From the NCBI GenBank assembly GCA_934725105.1, contig CAKVBD010000027.1, positions 1 through 29,379 of the forward strand: DNA of 29,379 nucleotides, read 5' to 3'. Position 1 is the first letter of the stretch; each line of letters starts with the position of its first letter. Of this stretch, positions 1-7,497 are shown in pieces. The stretch comes from an uncultured Bulleidia sp. (GTDB taxonomy: Bacteria; Bacillota_I; Bacilli_A; Erysipelotrichales; Erysipelotrichaceae). Both the position numbers and the translations under genes were made by a program. The notes below the pieces were generated by a model. It did not search any database. It saw only the letters and a list, made by a program, of their open reading frames with translations, and had not been told where the DNA came from.

Positions 1-23
1 CTGACTGTTTTTAGAGTGCACAG

Positions 24-71
24 AAAAAGCTGCAACAGCTTTGAACTTTAAACTTGTTCAACTGTTACAGC
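24..71 (-). terminator. Intrinsic terminator of the icd-hydratase-HAD operon
   Basis: Read leftwards, GCTGTAACAG (71-62) pairs with CTGTTGCAGC (38-29) with one G-U pair. An inner GAAC/GTTC pair lies in the loop, and five U follow (28-24). It sits 10 bases after the HAD stop codon. Bases 1-23 hold nothing I can name. Confidence 0.75.
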
Positions 72-81
72 CCCTTTTATT

Positions 82-690
82 TTACGATTCTAATGATTGT
101 ATTGCCTGCCATGCATCCTTAGCATTCTGATATACAAAGGCATGCATTCCAAATGCATTTGATGCATCCACATTTTTCTTTGTATCATCAAAGAATACAC
201 ATTCTTCTTTCTTCAAGTCATATGTATCAATCAGATATTGAAAGATGCGTTCTTCTGGCTTTATCATTTGAATTCTTCCACTGATGACTTTCCCATCAAA
301 CAGATCAAATACTTCTTTGTATCGCTTTTCTGTATACGCAAATGGTTCTACGCCATAGTTAGAAAGAACATAACAATGATACCCTTTCTCTTTTAAATCC
401 ATCAAAAACTGTTTTCCTTCTTCAAGAATCTCAAACATATCTTCCCATCCAGGATGAAAAAACAGTTTAATTTCTTCCTGCAGTGATGGATACTTTTCTA
501 GATATAAAGGCAGTGTTTCACTGACACCTTGATAAACACCTTTATCTACCTCTAGCCATAAAGGATCAAGGAATATTGCAGAATACAATGCTTCTTCTTT
601 TTCTTTACATAATCCTAAGCGATGGATTGCTTCTTTTGGCTGAAAACGAATCAACACACCGCCAAGATCAAAAATAACATTCTTAATCAT
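82..690 (-). CDS. HAD-superfamily phosphatase (subfamily IA)
   Basis: A 202-residue hydrolase of the haloacid dehalogenase superfamily, probably a cytoplasmic phosphatase on a small phosphorylated metabolite. Motif I is FDLGGV (nucleophile Asp8). The usual second Asp is Gly, as in the YihX-like sugar phosphatase branch, where DLGN or DLGG is common. Motif II is LSN near residue 110, motif III is the Lys of IKPEE near 144, and motif IV is FFDD near 167. The cap is the short helical kind inserted after motif I. The ATG overlaps the end of the hydratase gene by 8 bases (ATGATTAA), so translation is probably coupled. It is the last gene of the leftward TCA operon, ahead of a hairpin terminator. 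Its substrate cannot be read from the sequence; a housekeeping role clearing a phosphorylated by-product is only a guess. Confidence 0.85.
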   Translation of the reverse strand: MIKNVIFDLGGVLIRFQPKEAIHRLGLCKEKEEALYSAIFLDPLWLEVDKGVYQGVSETLPLYLEKYPSLQEEIKLFFHPGWEDMFEILEEGKQFLMDLKEKGYHCYVLSNYGVEPFAYTEKRYKEVFDLFDGKVISGRIQMIKPEERIFQYLIDTYDLKKEECVFFDDTKKNVDASNAFGMHAFVYQNAKDAWQAIQSLES

Positions 691-2893
691 GCTTGTAATA
701 ATTGATCAGACACCCGTCTTCCAGAATTTCAATTTCATCTCTTGTTAATGCACCACAGTTTACTTCAATCATTGTAACTGCATCCTTATGCACAACATAG
801 GCTTTCATCGGTGTATTCGATTCCAGACCTTCTTTTACATTCTTTACAAGTACCCAGCTGCCTTTTTCAAGTAGCACATCATCTGTTGTTAGAAATGGAA
901 GCATGCCCCAGTTAATGCAATTGGAACGATATCTCTTTGTCGCATATTCATGGGCAAAGTTTGCACCAGCACCCAACACTCTTTGACAGCTTGCAGCCTG
1001 TTCACGCGCAGAACCATCCCCTGGCTTATATGCATAGATGGAAGAAGCAATGTTTGTATCTGGATCTACAGTAATGCCACTGTTTTCAAGCAATGCATAT
1101 ACATGCTTTACTTCTTCATTTTCCCAATCCATTTCTTTCACTTTCTTTGCTTCATTTACATAGTCAGGATCTCTTCTAGATAATGTAAATTCAGCCAAGC
1201 GCAATGGATTGGAACGATACGATGAAGTTTCTCCAGAAGGAATCAATTCATCTGTTGTCGTGACTGGATCATCAATATGAGAAACGATCTTTAAAAGAAT
1301 ATCATTGCTTAAGGATGGCTGCTCTGGCCAGTCTTTAATATTTGGTCCAAAGTGTAATGGATAGTCAGGCTCTTCTTTTCCATAGCCGTTAAATACTCTT
1401 TTTTCATATAAAGAAGCATCAAATGGGCACATGTAATCCTTCTCATCTTCATGACAGACATCACTTGCAGCTGTTAAAACACCTTGATTTCTACTCGTTG
1501 CCGCAATACTTCTCGCATCCATCAGGCATACAGAAGCAATCTGTCCTTCATTTGGCTTACTGCCTTCTCGATTAGGAAAATTACGTGTTGTATGACGAAT
1601 GGAAAGTTCATTGTTTGCTGGGGTATCCCCTGCACCAAAGCAAGGACCACAGAACGCTTCTCTAAAGATTGCTCCAGTAGAAATCAAAGAAGCAACCGTT
1701 CCATTTTCAACAAGTGCTTTATAGACAGGCATAGAATCAGGATAAATAGAAAGTCTGAATTCACCATTGCCGCAATCACCATCATTCAAGATTGCACTTG
1801 CTGCCATGATATTGCCATATGTTCCACCAGAACATCCCGCAATGACACCTTGATTCACAATCACTGTACCATCTTCTTTTACCTTAGAAACAAGGTCCAT
1901 GTTTTTATGCGCAAGCTGTGCATTTGCATGTTCTTCTGCTTCTTTCAGATATTTCTTTGGATCCTTTTTAAATGTATTGATTGGAATGGCAAGAGATGGA
2001 TGCATTGGTAAAGCAATCATACATTCCACTTCACTCAAGTCAAGATCAATGCATCGATCATAATATGTTCCATCATTCACTTTTAGACAACGATACGCAT
2101 CATCTCTACCATGCTGCTGAAAGTACTGTTCTGTCTTTTCATCCGTTTCCCAGATACTGCTTAAACATGTCGTTTCAGTTGTCATGACATCAATTGCATT
2201 ACGATATTCCTGAGACAATCCATGAATTCCTTCTCCCACAAATTCCATGATACGATTCTTCACAAATCCATTTGCATATGTTTCTTTACATAACGCAAGT
2301 GCAATATCATGCGGGCCAACACCAGGTTTCACTTTTCCATGCACATAGACAAGAACGACTTCAGGACGTGCTACATCATATGTTTTTTCAAGAAGCTGTT
2401 TGGCAAGTTCGCCACCACCTTCTCCAATACCCATTGTTCCTAACGCACCATATCGCGTATGAGAGTCTGATCCAAGGATCATTCTTCCACATCCACTCAT
2501 CATTTCACGATTGTAGGAATGAATGACAGCCATATTTGGCGGTACATAAATACCACCATATTTATGTGCAGCACTCAATGCAAATTGATGATCGTCTTCA
2601 TTGATCGTTCCACCAACTGCACAAAGTGTATTATGACAGTTTGTTAATACATAAGGCACAGGAAACTTCTTTAAACCAGAAGCTCTCGCTGTTTGAATGA
2701 TACCAACATATGTAATATCGTGAGAAGTTAAAGAATCAAAACGAATATGAAGAATATCAGCATCTGTATGTGTATCATGTGCATCCATGATCTGATATGC
2801 CAATGTTTTTTTCTTTCCTTCTTCTTTGGAATATGTACTGTTTTCTACATATGTTCCATTTTCAAAGAATACACCATGATTAATTAATTTCAT
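683..2893 (-). CDS. Aconitase-family hydratase (YbhJ-like), probable TCA aconitase
   Basis: A 736-residue member of the aconitase superfamily, expected to isomerise citrate to isocitrate using a [4Fe-4S] cluster. The three cluster cysteines are visible: C354 in IAGCSGG, and C415 and C418 in CGPC. GSDSHT (142-146) and two arginines in TTRNFPNRE (437 and 442) match conserved active-site positions of aconitase. In the C-terminal swivel domain, however, the usual GSGSSREH is replaced by GAGANFAH (641-648), so the catalytic serine and its neighbouring arginine are not where expected. From memory this resembles the poorly characterised YbhJ 'hydratase' branch rather than AcnA or AcnB. It overlaps isocitrate dehydrogenase by 14 bases and the HAD gene by 8, so the three genes form one operon. 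The ribosome site is GGGTGAT, six bases before the ATG. Context argues strongly for citrate/isocitrate as substrate; the sequence alone does not prove it. Confidence 0.85.
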   Translation of the reverse strand: MKLINHGVFFENGTYVENSTYSKEEGKKKTLAYQIMDAHDTHTDADILHIRFDSLTSHDITYVGIIQTARASGLKKFPVPYVLTNCHNTLCAVGGTINEDDHQFALSAAHKYGGIYVPPNMAVIHSYNREMMSGCGRMILGSDSHTRYGALGTMGIGEGGGELAKQLLEKTYDVARPEVVLVYVHGKVKPGVGPHDIALALCKETYANGFVKNRIMEFVGEGIHGLSQEYRNAIDVMTTETTCLSSIWETDEKTEQYFQQHGRDDAYRCLKVNDGTYYDRCIDLDLSEVECMIALPMHPSLAIPINTFKKDPKKYLKEAEEHANAQLAHKNMDLVSKVKEDGTVIVNQGVIAGCSGGTYGNIMAASAILNDGDCGNGEFRLSIYPDSMPVYKALVENGTVASLISTGAIFREAFCGPCFGAGDTPANNELSIRHTTRNFPNREGSKPNEGQIASVCLMDARSIAATSRNQGVLTAASDVCHEDEKDYMCPFDASLYEKRVFNGYGKEEPDYPLHFGPNIKDWPEQPSLSNDILLKIVSHIDDPVTTTDELIPSGETSSYRSNPLRLAEFTLSRRDPDYVNEAKKVKEMDWENEEVKHVYALLENSGITVDPDTNIASSIYAYKPGDGSAREQAASCQRVLGAGANFAHEYATKRYRSNCINWGMLPFLTTDDVLLEKGSWVLVKNVKEGLESNTPMKAYVVHKDAVTMIEVNCGALTRDEIEILEDGCLINYYKHD

Positions 2894-3887
2894 TTTCTAT
2901 CACCCTGCATACTTCTTCTGTAAATGCCTTGCATCCTTCATTTCCACCAATATCCTGCGTTGTATGCTTTCCTTCTTCAATCACCGCATAGATTGCTTTT
3001 TCAAGAATTTCTGCTTTTTCTTTCATATCATGATCTTTTAAAAGCATGCTGAAAGAAAGCAGTAAAGCTGTTGGATTTGCCTTATCTTTTCCCGCAATAT
3101 CAGGTGCAGAACCATGTACTGCTTCATAGATAACAACATCTTCACCAATATTAGCACTTGGCGCAAATCCCAGTCCACCAACAAGTCCCGCACAAAGATC
3201 AGAAATAATATCACCATACAGGTTCTCAGATACAAGTACATCAAACTGTGCTGGATCCGTAACAAGCTTCATGCATAATGCATCAACAATAACAGAATCA
3301 CTTTCAATTTCAGGATAGTCTTTCGCAACACTCTGAAAGCTTTCTAGGAATAAACCATCACAAAGCTTCATGATATTTGCCTTATGTACTGCAGTTACTT
3401 TCTTACGATGATGCTTTCTTGCATATTCAAAAGCAAAGCGTGCAATTCTTTCACTTGCTGAACGCGTAATGAGTTTAATGCCATGTGCAGTATTCGCATC
3501 ATACATGTATTCAATTCCTTTATAGAGATCTTCTGTATTCTCTCTAACAATCACAAGATCAACATCTTCATATCTACTCTTTACACCAGTAATCGAATGT
3601 ACAGGTCTAAGATTTGCATATGTAGAAAAACGCTGACGTAACTGTACGTTAATAGAACGGAATCCAGTACCAATTGGTGTCGCTGTAGGACCTTTTAATG
3701 CAATTCCAGTATTCTGGATTGCATCCATTAAATTATCATCAAACAGCTTGCCACTCTCTGCATAGTATTCTGCACCAGCAGAATGTGTTTCCCATTCAAT
3801 ATTTGTCTTTAAAACTTCAGATACTTTTTTAACACTTTCAGAGATTTCTTTCCCAATACCATCTCCAGGAATCAATACAACTTTCAT
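2880..3887 (-). CDS. icd: NAD-dependent isocitrate dehydrogenase
   Basis: A 335-residue beta-decarboxylating dehydrogenase that oxidises isocitrate to 2-oxoglutarate. It opens with IPGDGIG and carries the substrate loop S78-I-N80-x3-R84-x2-R87, further arginines near 94 and 115, catalytic Tyr122 (DLYKGIE), Lys169 in HKAN, and the metal-binding DxxxD around 226-230. In the coenzyme loop HGSAPDIAGKDKANP, Asp263 and Ile264 stand where NADP enzymes have Lys-Tyr, which indicates NAD. The length fits the short bacterial/IDH3-like family; the TGFRS loop argues against isopropylmalate dehydrogenase. An in-frame ATG lies 18 bases upstream, but GAGGTG stands six bases before the ATG at 3887, so I take that start. 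First gene of the leftward operon, divergent from citrate synthase and overlapping the hydratase by 14 bases. Confidence 0.9.
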   Translation of the reverse strand: MKVVLIPGDGIGKEISESVKKVSEVLKTNIEWETHSAGAEYYAESGKLFDDNLMDAIQNTGIALKGPTATPIGTGFRSINVQLRQRFSTYANLRPVHSITGVKSRYEDVDLVIVRENTEDLYKGIEYMYDANTAHGIKLITRSASERIARFAFEYARKHHRKKVTAVHKANIMKLCDGLFLESFQSVAKDYPEIESDSVIVDALCMKLVTDPAQFDVLVSENLYGDIISDLCAGLVGGLGFAPSANIGEDVVIYEAVHGSAPDIAGKDKANPTALLLSFSMLLKDHDMKEKAEILEKAIYAVIEEGKHTTQDIGGNEGCKAFTEEVCRVIENEIN

Positions 3888-3938
3888 ATCCTTCACCTCA
3901 TGCATTCCATTTTACAACAATTCCCATAAAAAACTTTC

Positions 3939-3968
3939 ATAATTTTCATACTTGTAAATGAAAATTAT
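3939..3968. promoter_or_regulatory. Inverted repeat, candidate operator between icd and citrate synthase
   Basis: A perfect 11-bp inverted repeat, ATAATTTTCAT (3939-3949) and ATGAAAATTAT (3958-3968), separated by ACTTGTAA. The spacer contains the proposed -35 box of the rightward promoter. A dimeric regulator bound here could block citrate synthase and affect the leftward operon. No regulator gene lies beside it. The region is A/T-rich, which lowers the weight of the repeat. Confidence 0.5.
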
Positions 3969-3979
3969 TACAATACAAT
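3952..3979 (+). promoter_or_regulatory. Promoter of citrate synthase
   Basis: TTGTAA (3952-3957), a 16-base spacer and TACAAT (3974-3979) give a sigma-A-type promoter. The expected transcript starts near 3986, about 18 bases before the ATG at 4004. The -35 box lies inside the inverted repeat at 3939-3968. For the leftward operon only a -10-like TAAAAT (3914-3909) is visible. Confidence 0.5.
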
Positions 3980-4003
3980 AGAATTCATATGAGGTGAATG
4001 GTT

Positions 4004-5374
4004 ATGATCTATCCAGACGTGCAAGATTTAACAAATCAAGATTTAAAAGTATTATGCGATGCATATCGCAAAAATAATTTCATTGACCCAGAAGTCAGTG
4101 AAAAACTAGGTGTAAAAAGAGGTTTGAGAAATCCTGATGGAACAGGTGTTCTTGCGGGATTGACAAATATCTGTGATGTTGTCGGATATCAAAGAGATAA
4201 AGACAACAATATTATTCCAATCGATGGAAAACTAATCTATCGAGGTATTGATCTGAATGACATTGTCAATGAAGCAATCACACAAGATCGTTTCTTATTT
4301 GAAGAAGTTGCCTGGCTGTTATTATTTGGATCTCTTCCAAACAAGGAAACGCTCGATAACTTTCATCGTATTCTAGAAACACATCGAGAACTTCCAGATG
4401 GATTTGCGGAAACACAAATCATGGCAGCCCCTTCTCCAAACTTAATGAACAAGATGGCAAGAAGTGTTCTTGCGATGTATTCCTATGATGAAGAAGCTGA
4501 AAATACTAGCTTAGAAAATGTCATTAAACAATCTATTAACCTGATTGCGGAAATGCCAAGTATGATGGTCTATGCCTACCAGACAAAAAAGCATGCATTT
4601 GATCATGAATCTTTGTACTTCCACTATCCAAAGCCAGGTTTATCTACCGCAGAAAATATTCTGGCAATGTACCGCCTTGATCAGAACTATACACGAGAAG
4701 AAGCAAGATTGTTAGATTTATGCATGATCGTACATGCAGATCACGGTGGAGGCAACAACTCCGCATTTACAACCCGTGTCTTATCTTCTACTGGTACAGA
4801 TACATATTCTGCCATTGCTTCTGCAATTCTTTCTTTAAAAGGACCAAAGCATGGTGGAGCAAATCTAATGGTCATGAAGCAGCTTGATGAAATCTTAGCC
4901 AATGTCAAAGATGTCCATTCAGATGAAGAAATGAAGAATTATCTTGCGAAAATCATCAACAAAGAAGCAGGTGATCATAGTGGACTCATCTATGGAATTG
5001 GTCACGCAGTATATACAAAAAGTGATCCAAGAGCACAAATTTTAAAGAGACATTCTAAAGATCTTGCCTATGAAAAAGGAATGCAGAGAGAATATGACTG
5101 TTTATGTCAGATTGAAAAACTTGCCCCTGTTGTATTCAAAGAATTAAAAGGCAGCACAAAAAATGTATGTGCCAACGTAGACTTATTCTCAGGTCTTGTC
5201 TATCGAATTCTTGGTATTTCTGAAGAATTATTTACACCAATCTTTGCGATATCTAGAGTTGCTGGATGGTGTGCACACCGTATGGAAGAAGTTGAGTTTG
5301 CAAATCGTATTATTCGTCCTGCATATAAATATGTTGGAGATGAAAAACAATACATTTCACTAGACAAACGATAA
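4004..5374 (+). CDS. citZ: Citrate synthase
   Basis: A 456-residue citrate synthase condensing oxaloacetate with acetyl-CoA. The catalytic histidines are seen in GPKHGGAN and in YGIGHAVY, and the catalytic aspartate in NVDLFSGLVY. HADHGGGNNS and the SDPRAQ segment are also typical of the family. An N-terminal extension of about 40 residues precedes the core, making it longer than the 370-residue Bacillus CitZ type. An ATG six bases upstream (3998) is possible, but GAGGTG (3991-3996) is seven bases from the ATG at 4004 and only one from the earlier ATG. It is divergent from isocitrate dehydrogenase and the hydratase, completing the oxidative branch to 2-oxoglutarate. A hairpin terminator starts on the last base of the stop codon. 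2-Methylcitrate synthase activity cannot be excluded, but the neighbours do not suggest it. Confidence 0.93.
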   Translation: MIYPDVQDLTNQDLKVLCDAYRKNNFIDPEVSEKLGVKRGLRNPDGTGVLAGLTNICDVVGYQRDKDNNIIPIDGKLIYRGIDLNDIVNEAITQDRFLFEEVAWLLLFGSLPNKETLDNFHRILETHRELPDGFAETQIMAAPSPNLMNKMARSVLAMYSYDEEAENTSLENVIKQSINLIAEMPSMMVYAYQTKKHAFDHESLYFHYPKPGLSTAENILAMYRLDQNYTREEARLLDLCMIVHADHGGGNNSAFTTRVLSSTGTDTYSAIASAILSLKGPKHGGANLMVMKQLDEILANVKDVHSDEEMKNYLAKIINKEAGDHSGLIYGIGHAVYTKSDPRAQILKRHSKDLAYEKGMQREYDCLCQIEKLAPVVFKELKGSTKNVCANVDLFSGLVYRILGISEELFTPIFAISRVAGWCAHRMEEVEFANRIIRPAYKYVGDEKQYISLDKR

Positions 5375-5398
5375 AAGATGCCAACCTGGCATCTTTTT
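5374..5398 (+). terminator. Terminator of citrate synthase, probably bidirectional
   Basis: AAAGATGCCA (5374-5383) pairs perfectly with TGGCATCTTT (5387-5396) around the loop ACC, and a T run ends at 5398. The opposite strand also ends in a short U run, so it could stop transcription from the small membrane protein gene to the right. Confidence 0.85.
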
Positions 5399-5431
5399 GT
5401 TATTGTTCTTCTTTGAGTTGAATATAGCATT

Positions 5432-5611
5432 TTATTTCAAAAAATAGTCTTTGTTTCTTTCAATTAATATACATAATACAATTCCAGAAACATGAAATAA
5501 TCCAAGTATAAATTGTGTTGAATTTGTAAAATTAAATACGATATCTGTCGCAATAAATGGCAAGATATACAGTATGAAGAAATATATACCTATTAAAATG
5601 AATTTTTTCAT
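5432..5611 (-). CDS. Small membrane protein, function unknown
   Basis: A 59-codon reading frame that starts MKKFILIGIYFFILY and ends ERNKDYFLK. Two hydrophobic stretches (about residues 4-22 and 34-50) predict two membrane helices with a short loop holding TDIVFNFTNSTQ. GAGGA stands seven bases before the ATG, which supports real translation. It lies 72 bases downstream of the lipoprotein gene, so the two are probably co-transcribed and may work at the same membrane. I do not recognise a family. It could be a small two-helix accessory or stress peptide; that is a guess. The frame could be chance, but its hydrophobic pattern, ribosome site and fit between neighbours argue that it is a gene. 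Confidence 0.6.
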   Translation of the reverse strand: MKKFILIGIYFFILYILPFIATDIVFNFTNSTQFILGLFHVSGIVLCILIERNKDYFLK

Positions 5612-5683
5612 ATTCTCGTCCTCGTCAGAAATATTTGAAGATATATTTTCTAATGTTTCAAAAATACTGCATCATCAGATGAA

Positions 5684-5980
5684 TTATTCAGATGTTTTAA
5701 ATTCAACATCTGCTGGAGGTTTCATCTCTGTCCAACCATCATCTGTCAAAGAAATGTTAGCACCGCTTGTATGAGCTTGTGTTATTTGTCTGTAATAGAG
5801 ATTTCCATCTTTCTCATAGAAAGCAGTTAATATTCCTTTAGATGGATCTTCAATAATTCTATATTCATAATTACTGTTTTGTTTTTGTACAGTTACTTCA
5901 TTTGTTGATTCAGGAGTTGAAGCCGCACACCCAATCAGGAAAAAGCTCAAAGAAATCAAAAATATTTTTTTCTTTAACAT
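5684..5980 (-). CDS. Small putative lipoprotein
   Basis: A 98-residue protein beginning with Lys residues, a hydrophobic stretch and the lipobox LIGC (Cys18). It should be exported, lipid-modified and cleaved, leaving about 80 residues outside the membrane. After a Ser/Thr/Glu-rich linker the mature part (about 38-90) looks like a small beta-rich domain containing YEYRIIEDPSKGILTAFYEK. I recognise no family. The ribosome site AAAGGAG lies nine bases before the ATG. It is followed by the 59-residue membrane protein. A long upstream region (5981-6180) holds a possible tiny ORF and a TATAAT. Function unknown; an envelope role is all the sequence supports. Confidence 0.75.
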   Translation of the reverse strand: MLKKKIFLISLSFFLIGCAASTPESTNEVTVQKQNSNYEYRIIEDPSKGILTAFYEKDGNLYYRQITQAHTSGANISLTDDGWTEMKPPADVEFKTSE

Positions 5981-6032
5981 AATAATCAGCTCCTTTTCTA
6001 AATTTTAATCTGTTAAAATGAAAAATATTAAG

Positions 6033-6080
6033 TTATATTGAGTCACCATTTTTGTATCTAGAAAGATTATAAAGAATCAT
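6033..6080 (-). CDS. Possible 15-residue leader peptide
   Basis: A tiny frame, MILYNLSRYKNGDSI, is preceded by AAAGGA seven bases from its ATG. It ends about 50 bases before the lipoprotein start. Upstream, TATAAT at 6132-6127 has no convincing -35 box. It could be a leader or simply chance in A/T-rich DNA. Nothing else is visible in 5981-6180. Confidence 0.2.
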   Translation of the reverse strand: MILYNLSRYKNGDSI

Positions 6081-6180
6081 ATCTGTGTCCTTTTCTTTAT
6101 TAAAGGATAGATAAAAAACATTTAAAATTATAGTCTTTTTATTCTTATATAGATTTGTTATGATTTTAATTGCAGACGGC

Positions 6181-6212
6181 AAAAAGGAAACTGTTCCAGC
6201 AGTTTCCTTTTT
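6181..6212 (-). terminator. Terminator of the methyltransferase-phosphatase operon
   Basis: AAAAAGGAAACTG (6181-6193) pairs perfectly with CAGTTTCCTTTTT (6200-6212) around a six-base loop. It starts 14 bases after the tandem phosphatase stop codon and is nearly symmetric, so it could also act on the other strand. Confidence 0.85.
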
Positions 6213-6225
6213 CATATCTAGATTG

Positions 6226-7485
6226 TTATTGTTCCTCTTTGAATTCTTCAGGTGTACACATATAGGAAACAATTTCAAATTTCCCATTCACATAATCAAA
6301 ACGGAAGATACCACCATATGGATGAGGCTGTTTTCCTTGTCTTCTCATTTCCATCATTGCTTCTTCTCCATCAAGACCAAACAAGATTTCAAGTAATCTC
6401 TTATAGTATTCTGAATGAGAAACTAACAAAATGTTTGAACCATCTTTGTTTGCAGAAATGATCTTCTGTAATGTGTGATGGAAACGCAGTTCAAATGCAT
6501 CTTTGCTTTCTCCATTGACATCACTCCAGTCATCGTGCTTCGCTCTATGTTCTTTGATTTCTTTGAGCCATGAATCACGTACAACGGCTTCAAATTCACC
6601 ATAATCAATTTCTTTTAATCCCTCTAATACAACCGGATCACTATTACGATCATGTGCAATCTTCAAAGCAGTTTCATAGCATCTCAATAGTGGAGATGTA
6701 TACATAGATGCAAAAGGAATCTCTTTTAAAGCATCCGCACAATCCAGTACTTCTTTCATACCTCTTTCAGTTAATGGAGAATCCGTAACACCTTGCATAC
6801 GATTGTATTGATTAAACAATGTCTGTCCATGATTTACAAAGTAGAAATGCAATGTTTTATTTACGATTGGATCTTCATACAGTTGTGGTTCTGTTGGAAG
6901 GTTTGTAACTGTATACTTTCCATCTTCATATTCCACACGCATAATCGAAGCATTTGGAACAGGATTACCTTTTCCTGTACGTGGGAAAAGCTTATCCATA
7001 TCAACGTTAAATACAGAACGCAGCATTGTCATTAAATAACTGCCATGTGTCACAACCAATACCTGATCATTATCATGCGCATTAGAAAGAATTGTATCCA
7101 GTGCCTGTAAGATTCTATCTTCCACTTCTGCAGGATTTTCACCATTCACACTAGAAAAATCATTTGTATCAAAACAGCGTGTAATTTCTTCAGAATGTGA
7201 TGTAAATCTTGTACCTTCAAATGTACCAAAATTCATTTCATGCAGATTATTTATAATCACTGGTTCAAGATTTCTACCTTCTAGAATGATTCTAGAAGTT
7301 TGCTGGCATCTGCCGCTTGGAGAAGAATATACTGCATCAAAAAAGACATTATTTAACGCAACACGTGTCTTTTCTACCTGCAATTCTCCTTGTGTAGTCA
7401 ATGGGGAATCACATACTCCCTGCATTCTACCTTTTTCATTTAATCTTGTTTGTCCATGTCGAACAAAATACATAATGACTTTCAT
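6226..7485 (-). CDS. Tandem two-domain histidine phosphatase, second domain with NHG motif
   Basis: A 419-residue protein made of two consecutive phosphoglycerate-mutase-like (histidine phosphatase) domains, about 1-200 and 212-415. Domain 1 has the full active site: R9-H10-G11, R59 in SSPSGRC, E83, and H147 in VVTHG. Domain 2 has H219, R268 (TSPLLRC), E292 and H357 (LVSHS), but its first motif reads N218-H-G, so the phosphate-gripping arginine is lost (codon AAT). Both halves share the phrase RMQGV-x-DSPLT, which points to an internal duplication. Typical family members have one domain of about 200 residues. The ribosome site GGGAGA overlaps the preceding gene's end, 12 bases upstream. It is the last gene of an operon with another histidine phosphatase. 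Substrate unknown; a phosphorylated sugar or a cofactor precursor is likely. Confidence 0.85.
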   Translation of the reverse strand: MKVIMYFVRHGQTRLNEKGRMQGVCDSPLTTQGELQVEKTRVALNNVFFDAVYSSPSGRCQQTSRIILEGRNLEPVIINNLHEMNFGTFEGTRFTSHSEEITRCFDTNDFSSVNGENPAEVEDRILQALDTILSNAHDNDQVLVVTHGSYLMTMLRSVFNVDMDKLFPRTGKGNPVPNASIMRVEYEDGKYTVTNLPTEPQLYEDPIVNKTLHFYFVNHGQTLFNQYNRMQGVTDSPLTERGMKEVLDCADALKEIPFASMYTSPLLRCYETALKIAHDRNSDPVVLEGLKEIDYGEFEAVVRDSWLKEIKEHRAKHDDWSDVNGESKDAFELRFHHTLQKIISANKDGSNILLVSHSEYYKRLLEILFGLDGEEAMMEMRRQGKQPHPYGGIFRFDYVNGKFEIVSYMCTPEEFKEEQ

Positions 7486-7497
7486 AATGATTCTCCC

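Noticed and set aside
3939..3968. CcpC-type site controlling citrate synthase
   Set aside because: The Bacillus CcpC dyad is ATAA-N7-TTAT. Here ATAA and TTAT are separated by 22 bases, so the known rule does not fit, and no LysR gene is nearby.
6033..6287. 84-codon leftward frame spanning 6033-6287
   Set aside because: It begins inside the tandem phosphatase gene and runs through its terminator hairpin. Only the final 15 codons have a plausible ribosome site.
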